Source: Micromonospora sp. RHAY321 | GTDB taxonomy: Bacteria; Actinomycetota; Actinomycetes; Mycobacteriales; Micromonosporaceae | DNA length: 64,000 bases | Assembly: GCF_023896955.1 (NCBI RefSeq) | Contig: NZ_JAMHIW010000008.1 | Span: 186,001-250,000 of the forward strand | Direction: 5' to 3' | Shown here: piece after piece, positions 45,085 through 55,112 of the stretch | Layout: every line of letters starts with the position of its first letter | Position numbering within the stretch: position 1 is the stretch's first letter | Program-made: the position numbers and the translations under genes | The notes under the pieces: generated by a model | What the model saw: only the letters and a program-made list of their open reading frames with translations | Told to the model about the DNA's origin: nothing | The model's database searches: none

Positions 45085-45894
45085 ATGGCACTGCACCGGA
45101 TCTCCGCCCCGCGCCGTCGTCGCGCCGCCACCCCCGTCGCGTTGGGGCTGGCCACCACCCTCATCGTGCTCGCCGGGTGCGACAACCTGTCCTTCCGCCG
45201 GCTCGACTACGACGACACCGAGCCGGTCCGGGTCACCGCGATCCAGGTGCGGGGTGGCTCGGGCGACGTGGTCGTCCGCGGCACCGGCCCGGCGTCCGAG
45301 GCGCGGATCAAGCGGGTCGTGCGCTACCAGGGCGGGGAACCGGACAACGCCCGGTACGAGATCGAGGGCGGCGAGCTGGTGCTGGACACCGACTGCGGCT
45401 CGCGGTGCACCGTCTCCTACGAGGTGATTGTGCCGGAGGGCGTGGCCGTGCGGGGCGAGGTCGGCTCCGGCAACATCGAGCTGAGCCGCGTCGGCACGGT
45501 GGAGCTGCAGCTCGGCTCGGGTGACGTGCGGATCGCCGGAGCCTCCGGCGCGCTCGGGGTGGAGACCCGGTCGGGCAACATCGAGGTGAGCGAGGCCAGC
45601 GCGGCGGTACGGCTGCGCGCCTCGTCCGGGGACATCACCGCCCGCCGGCTGGCCGGCGCGGTCGACGCCGAGGCCAGCTCGGGCAACGTCACCGTCGAGC
45701 TGGACAAGCCGGCCTCCGCCCGTGCCCACGCCTCCAGCGGGGACGTCACGCTGCTGGTGCCGGCCGGCAGCTACCGGGTCCAGTCCAACGCCGGCTCCGG
45801 CGACGAGCGGGTGACCGTCGCCGACGACCCGGCCGCGTCCCTGGTGCTCGACGGCTCGGCCGGCAGCGGCAACGTCACGATCAGCCAGCGCTGA
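45085..45894 (+). CDS. DUF4097-type beta-repeat lipoprotein
   Basis: 269 residues. A basic N-terminus and hydrophobic stretch end in LIVLAGC, with Cys32 as the lipid anchor. The rest is a right-handed beta-helix-like ladder of repeated GSGDV/GSGNI units (VRGGSGDVVVRG, VGSGNIELSRV, LGSGDVRIAG, TRSGNIEVSEA, ASSGDITARR, ASSGNVTVEL, ASSGDVTLLV), typical of DUF4097/DUF4098 adhesin-like proteins. Other family members occur with envelope-stress genes; the role is unknown. Its 3' end overlaps the convergent acyltransferase gene by 14 bases. Confidence 0.88.
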   Translation: MALHRISAPRRRRAATPVALGLATTLIVLAGCDNLSFRRLDYDDTEPVRVTAIQVRGGSGDVVVRGTGPASEARIKRVVRYQGGEPDNARYEIEGGELVLDTDCGSRCTVSYEVIVPEGVAVRGEVGSGNIELSRVGTVELQLGSGDVRIAGASGALGVETRSGNIEVSEASAAVRLRASSGDITARRLAGAVDAEASSGNVTVELDKPASARAHASSGDVTLLVPAGSYRVQSNAGSGDERVTVADDPAASLVLDGSAGSGNVTISQR

Positions 45895-47050
45895 TCTCGA
45901 CGGTGGCCGCCTCCATGGGCACCCGCTGCGCCGGCACCACCGCTCGCCCGACCGTCGCCTCCGCCGGGCGGGCACCGGGTACGGCCGCCGGATCGGTGCC
46001 GGCTCGGGCCGCCGGTGTGGCAGCGGCCCGGGCCGGCGGTCCGGCGTTGCCCGACTGGCCCGCGGGCACCAGCTCCGGGACCCGGCGGGCTGCGACGTCC
46101 TCGACCCAGCCGACGGCCAGGGTGACCACCCCGACGAGCGCGAAGACCAGCAGCACCCGGATGGCCAGCCCCAGCGGATCCTGGTGGGACCAGCCGACCA
46201 CGTCCACCAGCGGGGTGAGCGCCACCACGAACGGCATGTGCCAGAGATAGATGGTGAGCGCCCGTCGATTGACCACGGTCACCACCCGGTCGGCCAACCG
46301 GCTGCGCGCCAACCACGAGATCCCCGCCGGTGCCCGACCGAGGGCGATCAGGATGAACGCGGCGGACCAGAGGGCGTTGCCGAGGTGGTTGTCGTTGAGG
46401 TCGTACCCTCGCGGGCCGGGATGGGCGACGATCCAGGCCCCGCCGGCCACCGCGAGCACCAGCGCCGCCGGGTAGAGCACCCAACCGGCGAGCCGGCGCA
46501 GCATCCCCGCGTGGTGGGCGAAGCCGAGCAGCCACGCGCCGAAGTACAGCCCGAACTCGCGCAGCACCGGTGGCGCCGGGTAGATCCCCGCCTCGATCGC
46601 CACCAGCAGCAGGTACGGGGCGAGCAGGGTGGGCAGCGGAGCCCGCCGGAACAGCCAGAACGCGATCGGCGAGGCGAGCACGAACCACAGGTAGTCGCGC
46701 AGGTACCAGATGACGCTCAGCGCCAGGGCACCCCAGTGGTTGGCCGGCGGGTCGGCGACCGGGAACAGCCACAGCAGCAGCCGCGGTGTCACCGGTAACC
46801 CGGTGAACAGCATGGCCGGCACGAAGACCGCCGCCATGACCCACAGCGAGGGCAGCAGCCGGCGCAGCCGGCGACCGACCGCGGCCGGCCCGACGCGGGT
46901 CAGCGTGGCGGCCATCAGCGAGCCGGCCAGCGCGAACATCACCGACATGGCAGGGAAGACGAGCGTGAGGGTCGCCCACCCGGTGACGTGGTAGACGACC
47001 ACTCGGACGATGGCCAGGAAACGGAGGACATCGAGGTACCTGTTGCGCAT
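45881..47050 (-). CDS. Acyltransferase 3 family membrane protein
   Basis: 389 residues with about ten helices. It begins RNRYLDVLRFLAIVRVVVYHVTGW, carrying the family's Arg and His residues near the first helix, and has the typical IWYLRDYLWFVLASPIAFWLF and TIYLWHMPFVVALTPL. The C-terminal ~75 residues are Ala/Pro-rich and disordered. Family members acylate sugars of cell-envelope polymers or secondary metabolites. Together with the lipoprotein gene it interrupts the usual era-recO order. The substrate is unknown. Confidence 0.88.
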   Translation of the reverse strand: MRNRYLDVLRFLAIVRVVVYHVTGWATLTLVFPAMSVMFALAGSLMAATLTRVGPAAVGRRLRRLLPSLWVMAAVFVPAMLFTGLPVTPRLLLWLFPVADPPANHWGALALSVIWYLRDYLWFVLASPIAFWLFRRAPLPTLLAPYLLLVAIEAGIYPAPPVLREFGLYFGAWLLGFAHHAGMLRRLAGWVLYPAALVLAVAGGAWIVAHPGPRGYDLNDNHLGNALWSAAFILIALGRAPAGISWLARSRLADRVVTVVNRRALTIYLWHMPFVVALTPLVDVVGWSHQDPLGLAIRVLLVFALVGVVTLAVGWVEDVAARRVPELVPAGQSGNAGPPARAAATPAARAGTDPAAVPGARPAEATVGRAVVPAQRVPMEAATVEISAG

Positions 47051-47239
47051 CAGCCTGCATCTCGGTCGGGGACACCGGATGTACGTCCCCTACCCTGCGC
47101 GGCGGCGGCACCAAACGGCCGGGACCCCGGGCAAACGTGAATCTTGCCATCGGCCCGACCGAAGATGATCACGCCCGAGGGGTACGCCGCACCCCGCGCC
47201 GGACCGACCGGGAGTGCCCGGCCGGACCGGTGGGATGCG

Positions 47240-48148
47240 TCAGAAACCGAGTTTGCGCAGCTGCTTCGGGTCGCGCTGCCAGTCCTTCGCCACCCGCACG
47301 TGCAGATCCAGGTAGACCCGAGTGCCGAGCAGTTCCTCGATCTGCCGGCGGGCGTTGGTGCCGACCTCCTTGAGGCGGCTCGCCCGGTGACCGAGCACGA
47401 TCGCCTTCTGGCTGGGCCGCTCCACGTACAGGTCGGCGTAGATCTTCATGACCTGACCCTCGGGGATCATCTCCTCCACCACCACGGCGATGGAGTGCGG
47501 CAGCTCGTCGCGGACCCCCTCCAGGGCAGCCTCCCGGATCAGCTCCGCGACCAGCACCTGCTCCGGGTCGTCGGTCAGCATGTCGTCCGGGTAGAGCTGC
47601 GGGGACGCCGGCAGGTAGTCGGTCATCACGTCGACCAGGGTGTCGACCTGGTGCCCGGAGATCGCGCTCACCGGCACGATCGCCGCGAAGTCGCCCATCT
47701 CGCTGACCGCGAGGAGCTGCTCGGCCAGCCGGCGCTTGTCCACCAGGTCGGTCTTGGTGACCACCGCCAGCACGGTCGCCTTCAGCTCGGCCAGCTCGCC
47801 GGAGATGAACCGGTCACCGCGCCCGACCGGCTCGTCGGCCGGGATGCACAGGCCGATCACGTCGACCTCGGTCCACGTCGACCGGACCAGGTCGTTGAGG
47901 CGCTCGCCGAGCAGCGTACGCGGACGGTGCAGGCCCGGCGTGTCGACGAGGACCAGCTGCGACTCCGGCCGGTGCAGCACGGCCCGGATGACGTGCCGGG
48001 TCGTCTGCGGCTTGTTCGAGGTGATCGCGATCTTGGTGCCGACGATGGCGTTGGTCAACGTGGACTTGCCCGCGTTGGGCCGGCCGACGAAACAGCCGAA
48101 CCCGGCCCGATAGGGGCGGGGCTGCGGGTCCTTCACGCCGCCGGTCAC
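47240..48148 (-). CDS. era: GTPase Era
   Basis: Essential GTPase for 16S rRNA maturation, 302 residues. The G domain has G1 GRPNAGKSTLTNA, G2 TSNKPQTTRH, G3 VDTPGLHRP, G4 TKTD and G5 VSAISG. A C-terminal KH domain follows: RDELPHSIAVVVEEM, AIVLGHRASRLKEVGTNARRQIEELLGTRVYLDLHVRVAKDWQRD, ending KLGF. The ATG overlaps the stop of the deaminase-like gene upstream. It is the last gene of the phoH-ybeY-CBS-deaminase-like-era operon. The 189 bases after it up to the acyltransferase show nothing recognisable. Confidence 0.97.
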   Translation of the reverse strand: MTGGVKDPQPRPYRAGFGCFVGRPNAGKSTLTNAIVGTKIAITSNKPQTTRHVIRAVLHRPESQLVLVDTPGLHRPRTLLGERLNDLVRSTWTEVDVIGLCIPADEPVGRGDRFISGELAELKATVLAVVTKTDLVDKRRLAEQLLAVSEMGDFAAIVPVSAISGHQVDTLVDVMTDYLPASPQLYPDDMLTDDPEQVLVAELIREAALEGVRDELPHSIAVVVEEMIPEGQVMKIYADLYVERPSQKAIVLGHRASRLKEVGTNARRQIEELLGTRVYLDLHVRVAKDWQRDPKQLRKLGF

Positions 48149-48531
48149 TGGGTCACCGTGCCGAGCACCGTGCCGTCCGGCGCGGCCACGTGGATCGGCG
48201 CGTCCACGGCGAGGTCGCGTACCGCTGCGTGCCCGGCGCCGTCCAGCGTCGACGCCTCGGTCACCACCGCCGCCGCCTCCAGCCGGCTCGCCCCGGCCGC
48301 CACGGCCGAGGCCACCGCCAACTGCAACGCCGTGAGCGTCAGCGAGGGCAGCGCGACGCTGGCCGCCGCGTACGTCCGGCCGTCCTGGTCCCGGACCGCG
48401 GCGCCCTCCACGGCGCCGACCCGCCCGCGGGCGCCCCGGGCCAGGACGACGAGCTTGCCGTCCTCGGCACTCAGCGGGGCCGGCGCGGTGGGGGTGGGCC
48501 GGGCGGCGGGCGCGGCGGGTGTCTCAGGCAT
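48145..48531 (-). CDS. Cytidine-deaminase-like protein lacking the catalytic residues
   Basis: 128 residues. The position between the CBS membrane protein and era is where actinomycete genomes have a gene called cytidine deaminase, and the core LVVLARGARGRVGAVEGAAVRDQDGRTYAAASVALPSLTLTALQLAVASAVAAGA follows that fold. However, the zinc motifs (C/HxE and PCxxC) are missing and the protein has no cysteine at all. It should therefore be a pseudoenzyme, perhaps structural or RNA-binding. It overlaps its neighbours at both ends, so it is tightly coupled to their translation. Confidence 0.82.
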   Translation of the reverse strand: MPETPAAPAARPTPTAPAPLSAEDGKLVVLARGARGRVGAVEGAAVRDQDGRTYAAASVALPSLTLTALQLAVASAVAAGASRLEAAAVVTEASTLDGAGHAAVRDLAVDAPIHVAAPDGTVLGTVTQ

Positions 48532-49924
48532 CGGCGGGTTGCCTCTCCTCGTCTCGATTGTGACCTTGGTCGTCTCCGGGGCCGGCGTGCTCGCCGCGCC
48601 CCGCGTTGTCCTGCTCGTCGCCCGGCTCCACCTTGCTGACCAGGACGGTGTCGATCCGGTTGCGCCGGCCGGTGGTGCCCTCGGCGACCAGCCGCAGGCC
48701 GGCCACCTCGACCTCCGCCCCCGGGATCGGCACCCGCCCGAGCGACTGGGCGAGCAGACCACCGACCGTCTCCACCTCGTCGGTGGGCAGGTCGGTGTGG
48801 AACAGCTCGCCCAGATTCTCCACCGGCAGGCGGGCGGTGACCCGCACCGAGAAGTCGGTCAGGCGTTCGACCGGCGGGCGTTCGACATCGTACTCGTCGG
48901 TGATCTCGCCGACGATCTCCTCCAGGATGTCCTCGATCGTGACCAGGCCGCCGGTGCCGCCGTACTCGTCGACGACGATGACCAGGTGGTTGCGGGCGGC
49001 CTGCATCTCCGACAGCAGGTCGTCGACCGGCTTGGACTCCGGCACGAAGGTGGCCGGGCGCATCAGCTCGGCCACCGGCAGCTGCTCGGCCGCCGGGTCA
49101 CCGCCGCGGGAGCGCCGGATCAGGTCCTTGAGGTAGAGGACGCCCAGCACGTCGTCGACGCTCTCGCCGATCACGGGGATGCGGGAGAAGCCGGAACGCA
49201 GGAAGAGCACCAGCGCCTGCGAGAGGGTCTTGCCCTCCTCGATCCACACCATCTCGGTACGCGGCACCATCACCTCGCGGGCGATGGTGTCGCCGAGCGC
49301 GAAGACCGAGTGGATCATCTGTCGCTCGCCGTGCTCCACCACGCCGCGCTGCTCGGCCAGGTCGACCAGCTCACGCAGCTCCACCTGCGTGGCGAACGGC
49401 CCCTCCCGGAAGCCGCGCCCCGGGGTGACCGCGTTGCCGATCAGGATGAGCAGCGACGCGAGTGGGTTGAGCGCCCGGCCCAGCCAGCGGACCAGCGGCG
49501 CCACCGCCCGCCCCACGGCGTACGCGTGCTGCCGGCCGATGGTGCGCGGGGCGACCCCGACCACCACGAAGCTGACGACGGTCATCGCGCCGGCGGTGAC
49601 CAGCGCGGCCCGCCAGCCGGCGCCGAACGTGTCCACCGCGACCAGCGCCACCAGCGTGGTGGCGGTCAGCTCGGCGAGCAGCCGCAACAGCAGGAGCAGA
49701 TTGAGGTGCCGGACCACGTCGCCGGCCACGGCCTGGAGGGTGCGGGCGCCGCGTACGCCGTCCCGGGCCAACTCGGCGGCTCGAGCCGGTGACACCGCGG
49801 CGAGCGCCGCCTCGGTCATCGCGATCACGCCGGCGAGCACGACCAGGCCGGCCGCGAAGACGATCAGTTGCAGGTCGGGCAGGCCGGCCGTGGGGCCGGC
49901 CGCCAGTAGTGGAGTGGGCATCAC
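48524..49924 (-). CDS. Hemolysin C/CorC-type CNNM and CBS-domain membrane protein
   Basis: 466 residues: an N-terminal CNNM (DUF21) membrane domain with four helices (to about residue 165), a CBS pair ([25 protein letters not shown] and [24 protein letters not shown]), [27 protein letters not shown], and a CorC_HlyC C-terminal domain. Such proteins are linked to magnesium/cobalt transport or efflux rather than haemolysis. The start is GTG at 49924 or ATG at 49921, both overlapping the ybeY stop. It belongs to the conserved ybeY-era cluster. Confidence 0.93.
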   Translation of the reverse strand: MMPTPLLAAGPTAGLPDLQLIVFAAGLVVLAGVIAMTEAALAAVSPARAAELARDGVRGARTLQAVAGDVVRHLNLLLLLRLLAELTATTLVALVAVDTFGAGWRAALVTAGAMTVVSFVVVGVAPRTIGRQHAYAVGRAVAPLVRWLGRALNPLASLLILIGNAVTPGRGFREGPFATQVELRELVDLAEQRGVVEHGERQMIHSVFALGDTIAREVMVPRTEMVWIEEGKTLSQALVLFLRSGFSRIPVIGESVDDVLGVLYLKDLIRRSRGGDPAAEQLPVAELMRPATFVPESKPVDDLLSEMQAARNHLVIVVDEYGGTGGLVTIEDILEEIVGEITDEYDVERPPVERLTDFSVRVTARLPVENLGELFHTDLPTDEVETVGGLLAQSLGRVPIPGAEVEVAGLRLVAEGTTGRRNRIDTVLVSKVEPGDEQDNAGRGEHAGPGDDQGHNRDEERQPADA

Positions 49925-50394
49925 TGGGTGCGGGTCGACCGCCAGCTCGCCAGCAGTCGGGCCTGGAGCGCGAACATCTCCCGCTCCTCCTCCGGCTCGG
50001 CATGGTCGTAGCCGAGCAGGTGCAGCACCCCGTGCACGGTGAGCAGGTGCAGTTCGTCGGCCGGGGCGTGCCCGGCCGTCGCCGCCTGCTTGGCCGCCAC
50101 CTCGGGGCAGAGCACGATGTCACCGAGCAGGGCGGGCTCGCCGCCGCTCGGGGCGGTCTCGCCCGGGCCGTGGTCGACGCTGCCCTCGTCCATGGGGAAG
50201 GCGAGCACGTCGGTCGGGCCGTCGCCACCCATCCAGCGATGGTTCAGCTCGGTCATGTAGTCGATGTCGACCAGCAGCACGGACAGCTCGGCGAGGGGGT
50301 TGACCCCCATCTCGTCGAGGGCGTGCCGGGCGACGGCGAGCACGGCGTCGGTGTCGACGTCGACACCGGACTCATTGGCGATCTCGATGGACAA
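49921..50394 (-). CDS. ybeY: Endoribonuclease YbeY
   Basis: Metal-dependent RNase for 16S rRNA 3'-end maturation and ribosome quality control, 157 residues. The three-His zinc motif is [11 protein letters not shown] (HxxxHxxxxxH), and the preceding [13 protein letters not shown] and [12 protein letters not shown] are the usual family stretches. It lies 15 bases downstream of phoH and overlaps the CBS gene, in the standard phoH-ybeY order. Confidence 0.97.
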   Translation of the reverse strand: MSIEIANESGVDVDTDAVLAVARHALDEMGVNPLAELSVLLVDIDYMTELNHRWMGGDGPTDVLAFPMDEGSVDHGPGETAPSGGEPALLGDIVLCPEVAAKQAATAGHAPADELHLLTVHGVLHLLGYDHAEPEEEREMFALQARLLASWRSTRTQ

Positions 50395-50409
50395 CAGCTT
50401 TCCTCTGCT

Positions 50410-51468
<1,059 letters not shown>

Positions 51469-51599
51469 AAGTTGGGCCGAAGGGCCCTGCGCACCTGCTC
51501 TCGATCTCAGCGCCGGCCCTGCTGGCACGGCGTGCGGACGTTACACCCATCGTATCCGTTCAACGCGGCCCGCATCGCTCCCATTTCCGCTGGCCGCGA

Positions 51600-52997
51600 T
51601 CAACTCCCGGCCCGGAAGTCGTACCGGTCGAAGCTCTCCTGGTGGCGGGTGAACCGGTACGTCGCCCAGTGCATCCGGACCACCGTGCCGGCCTCGTCCC
51701 GGGTCAGCCGCAGCAGCTCCCCGGTCTCCCGCCCGGAGACCGTGCGGAACACGTCCGGGCGGTCCGGCAGGGGGGTGAAGACCGCCGGCGGGCGTCCCGC
51801 CGGGTCGCCGGCCCCACGTGCCCGCAGCGTGCCGTCGTGCCAGGAGAAGACGTACTCGAAACCCTCACCCCACCAGCGGCCCAGCACGCCCCGCAGGGCC
51901 GCCGGAGCGGGCGGGCCGGGCCGCCAGGGCTCGATCTCGGCCGGGTCGTGCTCGACCGCCGCGGCGAGCAGTTGGTGCGGCAGGTCGAACAGCTCGGCCG
52001 CCGTGCCGGACGAGCCGAGCACGGCCGCGCCCATCGCGCCCGCCGTGCCGTCGCCACCCCGGCGGCCGTAGACCGCCGCCAGGAAACCGGGCATCGCCCC
52101 GTCGTGCCCCACGTGCACCACCCGTTCGCCCTGCGGGACCAGGATCAGCCCCAGCCCGAAGCCGGCACCCCAGAGCGTCTCGTCGGTGGTGGTCACCGGC
52201 CAGCGCATCTCGTCCAGGGTGGTGGGGGCGAGCACCGCGCCGGTCGGGTCCAGCGCCGCCGGGTCGGCGAGGAACGCCGCCCAGCGGGCCATGTCGGTGG
52301 CGGTGCTCCAGAGCTGGGCTGCCGGGCCGACCCCGCCGAAGTCGGTCGGCGGCTCCGGGTGAGCCTCGTCGGAGTACGCGTCGACCAGGAACCCGGTGGC
52401 CGCGGCCGGCCCGGGAGTCACGGTGGTGTCGGTCAGCCCCAGTGGCGTCAGGACCAGCTCGCCGAGCACCTCCGCCCAGCTGCCGCCGCGCAGCCGGGCG
52501 ACGAGCTGCCCGAGCACGGCCACGCCGAGGTTGGAGTAGTGGAAGCGGCGGGCCGGCGGCAACACCCGCTCGGCCCGGGCCAGCTCGGCGACCAGTTCGT
52601 CGGCGTCCGGCGCGCGCAGGGTGTCCCACACGTCGCCGAACGGCTCACGCTGCAGGCCGCCCGTGTGCGACAGCAGCCGGCGGACGGTCAGCTCCCCGTG
52701 CGCCGGCAGGTCCAGGTGCCGGCCCACCGGGTCGTCCAGGTCGAGCAGTCCGTCGTCGCGGCACTGCAGGGTGAGCGCCGCGGTGAACGTCTTGGTGACC
52801 GAGCCGATCCGGAACTGGGTACGCGGCCCCAGCGCGTCGTCGGTGCCGGTGCCGCCGACGGCGCACTGCCACAGCGGCCGGTCCGCCCGGTGCAGCGCCG
52901 CCGACACCGCCGGTACGCGCGCGTCGGCCTGCACCCGCCGGACCAGTCGTCCCAACCGCTCGTCCACGCGGCTGTCCGGCGCCGGCCCCGCGTTCAC
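51600..52997 (-). CDS. Serine hydrolase, beta-lactamase class C/DD-peptidase family
   Basis: 465 residues. The nucleophile motif is S66-V-T-K69 in FRIGSVTKTFTAAL, the second motif is Y154-S-N156 in FHYSNLGVAVLGQLV, and a His-Asp-Gly motif appears in HVGHDGAMPG. No signal peptide is present, so it is likely a cytoplasmic esterase or peptidase rather than a secreted beta-lactamase. The last ~120 residues form a separate beta-rich domain. Its GTG overlaps the HIT-protein stop, and 131 empty bases follow before phoH. Confidence 0.88.
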   Translation of the reverse strand: MNAGPAPDSRVDERLGRLVRRVQADARVPAVSAALHRADRPLWQCAVGGTGTDDALGPRTQFRIGSVTKTFTAALTLQCRDDGLLDLDDPVGRHLDLPAHGELTVRRLLSHTGGLQREPFGDVWDTLRAPDADELVAELARAERVLPPARRFHYSNLGVAVLGQLVARLRGGSWAEVLGELVLTPLGLTDTTVTPGPAAATGFLVDAYSDEAHPEPPTDFGGVGPAAQLWSTATDMARWAAFLADPAALDPTGAVLAPTTLDEMRWPVTTTDETLWGAGFGLGLILVPQGERVVHVGHDGAMPGFLAAVYGRRGGDGTAGAMGAAVLGSSGTAAELFDLPHQLLAAAVEHDPAEIEPWRPGPPAPAALRGVLGRWWGEGFEYVFSWHDGTLRARGAGDPAGRPPAVFTPLPDRPDVFRTVSGRETGELLRLTRDEAGTVVRMHWATYRFTRHQESFDRYDFRAGS

Positions 52998-53353
52998 GCC
53001 AGGTCCCGGGCGAGCATCGGCCCGAGCGGAGCGCCACCGAGCAGGTGCGCGTGCGCGTGGAACACCTCCTGCCCGCCGTACGCGCCGGTGTTGAACATCA
53101 ACCGGAAACCGTCGCCGAGCAACCCCTCGTCGTCGGCAACGGCGGCGGCCGTGGCCAGCACCTCACCGGCCAGTGCCGGGTCACCCTCGGCGAGGGTGGC
53201 CACGTCGGCGTAGTGCTCCTTCGGAATGATCAGCACGTGCACCGGCGCCTTCGGGCCGATGTCCCGGAAGGCGAGCGTCGTGGCGGTCTCCCGGACCACG
53301 GTGGCCGGGATCTCCCCGGCGACGATGCGGCAGAACAGGCAGTCGGATCCCAT
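52994..53353 (-). CDS. HIT-family (HINT-like) nucleotide-binding protein
   Basis: 119-residue histidine triad protein: CLFCRIVAGEIPATVV at the start, LIIPKEHYADV, and the triad HAHAHLLGG near the C-terminus. HINT proteins hydrolyse purine-nucleotide phosphoramidates such as AMP-lysine. Two Cys near the start (CLFC) plus His could bind a structural zinc, as in some members. The ATG is followed upstream by the convergent start region of the SDR. It is coupled to the serine hydrolase. Confidence 0.95.
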   Translation of the reverse strand: MGSDCLFCRIVAGEIPATVVRETATTLAFRDIGPKAPVHVLIIPKEHYADVATLAEGDPALAGEVLATAAAVADDEGLLGDGFRLMFNTGAYGGQEVFHAHAHLLGGAPLGPMLARDLA

Positions 53354-53445
53354 CGGGGCAGTCTAAGGAAGGTGCCCCGGGCGACGCCGCCGGTGGCGGA
53401 AGGGTCCCTTCCCGACGTTCGCGCCCCTACGGCAGGATGCCGTGC

Positions 53446-54207
53446 ATGACGGATCGAGCGGTACTGGTGACCGGGGCCTCGCGCGGGATCGGACGGGCGG
53501 TGGCGGCGGCTTTCGCAGCCGGCGGCGACCGGGTGGCGATCCACCACCGGGACTCGGCGGACGCCGCCGAGGAGGTGCGTGCGCACCTGCCCGGAACGGG
53601 GCACGTCGTGGTCCGCGCGGACCTCACCGACCCGGAGGCGGTACGGGCCATGGTCGACCGGGCCGCCGAACTGCTCGGCGGGATCGACGTGCTGGTCAAC
53701 AACGCCGGGATGTACGGCGGCCGGGACGATCCGCACCCGGTCTTCGGCGCCTCCTACGAAGAGTGGCAGCGGCGCTGGCGGCAGGTGCTGGAGACCAACC
53801 TGACCGGCGCCGGCAACGTCACCTGGTGCGCCGCCCAGCACATGCGGGAGCGCGGCGGCCGGATCGTCAACGTCTCGTCCCGGGGCGCGTTCCGCGGTGA
53901 GCCGCAGCAGCCGGCGTACGGCGCCAGCAAGGCAGGGCTGAACGCCCTGGGCCAGTCCCTGGCCGTGGCACTCGCGCCGTACGGCATCGCGGTGGCCACC
54001 GTCGCGCCGGGTTACGTGGCCACCGACATGACCACCGATCACCTGAGCGGTGAGGGCGGCGCGGCGATCCGCGCGCAGAGCCCGTTCGACCGGGTCGCCC
54101 AGCCGGAGGAGATCGCCGCCGCGGTGCACTGGCTGGCCTCGCCCCAGGCCGAGTGGGCCTCCGGCACCATCGTCGACCTCAACGGCGCCTCCTACCTCCG
54201 CAGCTGA
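53446..54207 (+). CDS. Short-chain dehydrogenase/reductase
   Basis: 253-residue classical SDR. The cofactor motif is TGASRGIG, NNAG is present at strand 4, and the catalytic set is intact: Ser in NVSSRG, and YxxxK in PAYGASKAGLNALGQ. GYVATDM and the C-terminal ASGTIVDLNG complete the fold. An Arg in HHRDSAD after strand 2 favours NADP. The start is the ATG at 53446, with CAGGA upstream; an ATG nine bases earlier lacks a binding site. It is the only plus-strand gene within the HIT-rsmE block. Substrate unknown. Confidence 0.92.
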   Translation: MTDRAVLVTGASRGIGRAVAAAFAAGGDRVAIHHRDSADAAEEVRAHLPGTGHVVVRADLTDPEAVRAMVDRAAELLGGIDVLVNNAGMYGGRDDPHPVFGASYEEWQRRWRQVLETNLTGAGNVTWCAAQHMRERGGRIVNVSSRGAFRGEPQQPAYGASKAGLNALGQSLAVALAPYGIAVATVAPGYVATDMTTDHLSGEGGAAIRAQSPFDRVAQPEEIAAAVHWLASPQAEWASGTIVDLNGASYLRS

Positions 54208-54354
54208 CCCCCGGCCTCCGCGACCCCCGGGTCGACCGAGGCTTTGTCGTCTCGCGGGACCACGCCGCCGAGAGCCGTCCGGCCGACCACCGGTCAGCGC
54301 GGCGACAGCGGTCAACCCGGCTACGCCGGCGACCGGGCCGGTTCGGAGGCCGGA

Positions 54355-55089
54355 CTACCAGCGGTTGAGGCGGGTGGCCAGCACGCTGAGTGCCGCCACG
54401 CCCGCCGTGGAGGTGCGGAGCACCGTCGGGCCGAGTCGTACGGGCCGGGCTCCGGCCTCGCGGAACGCGGTCAACTCGGCCGTGTCGATGCCGCCCTCGG
54501 GGCCGACCACCAGGACGATCTCCCCGGTCGAGGGCAGGTCGGCGGTGGTCAGCCGCTCCTCGGCCTCCTCGTGCAGCACGAACCCGGCGGCGGCGCCGGC
54601 GATGCGGCGGGCCACCGTCGCGGTGGACTCGTCCGGTGCGCCGGCAACCACCGGCAGCCAGGGCCGGCGGGCCTGCTTGGCGGCCTCCCGGGCGGTGGCC
54701 ACCCACTTCTCCCGGGCCCGTACGCCCCGGTCGCCACGCCACTGCGTCACCGAACGGGCCGCCGCCCAGGGCACGATCTCGTCGACGCCCACCTCGGTCA
54801 TCGCCTGCACGGCCAGCTCACCCCGGTCGCCCTTGGCGATGCCCTGCACGCTCACCAGTCGGGGTACGGGCGCGTCCGCGTACCCCCGCGAGGTGACGGT
54901 GAGTTCCAGGCTGCCCCGGCCGACGGCGGTGACCACCGCGGCCGCCGTGCCGCCCCGGCCGTCGGAGAGCAGCAACTCCTCGCCGACCCGCAACCGTTGC
55001 ACGGTGGCGGCGTGGTGCCCCTCGGGACCGTCGAGGGTCAACGCGTCGGCGGTGGGCAGGGACTCGACCAGGAACAGCGGCGCGGACAC
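54355..55089 (-). CDS. rsmE: 16S rRNA (uracil-1498-N3)-methyltransferase RsmE
   Basis: SPOUT-class methyltransferase of the 30S subunit, 244 residues. The N-terminal PUA-like part has GPEGHHAATVQRLRVGEELLLSDGRG; the knotted SAM-binding domain has EKWVATAREAAKQARRPWLP, IVLVVGPEGGID and VRLGPTVLRTSTAGVAALSVL. It follows dnaJ by 23 bases in the conserved hrcA-dnaJ-rsmE order and is probably co-expressed in the heat-shock transcript. Confidence 0.96.
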   Translation of the reverse strand: MSAPLFLVESLPTADALTLDGPEGHHAATVQRLRVGEELLLSDGRGGTAAAVVTAVGRGSLELTVTSRGYADAPVPRLVSVQGIAKGDRGELAVQAMTEVGVDEIVPWAAARSVTQWRGDRGVRAREKWVATAREAAKQARRPWLPVVAGAPDESTATVARRIAGAAAGFVLHEEAEERLTTADLPSTGEIVLVVGPEGGIDTAELTAFREAGARPVRLGPTVLRTSTAGVAALSVLATRLNRW

Positions 55090-55112
55090 GATGATCAGGC
55101 TAGCCGCGCCGG

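Noticed and set aside
47144-49792. 882-codon plus-strand frame across era, the deaminase-like gene and the CBS gene
   Set aside because: A shadow of three confidently identified minus-strand genes; its translation is rich in His/Gln/Asp/Arg as expected for an antisense frame.
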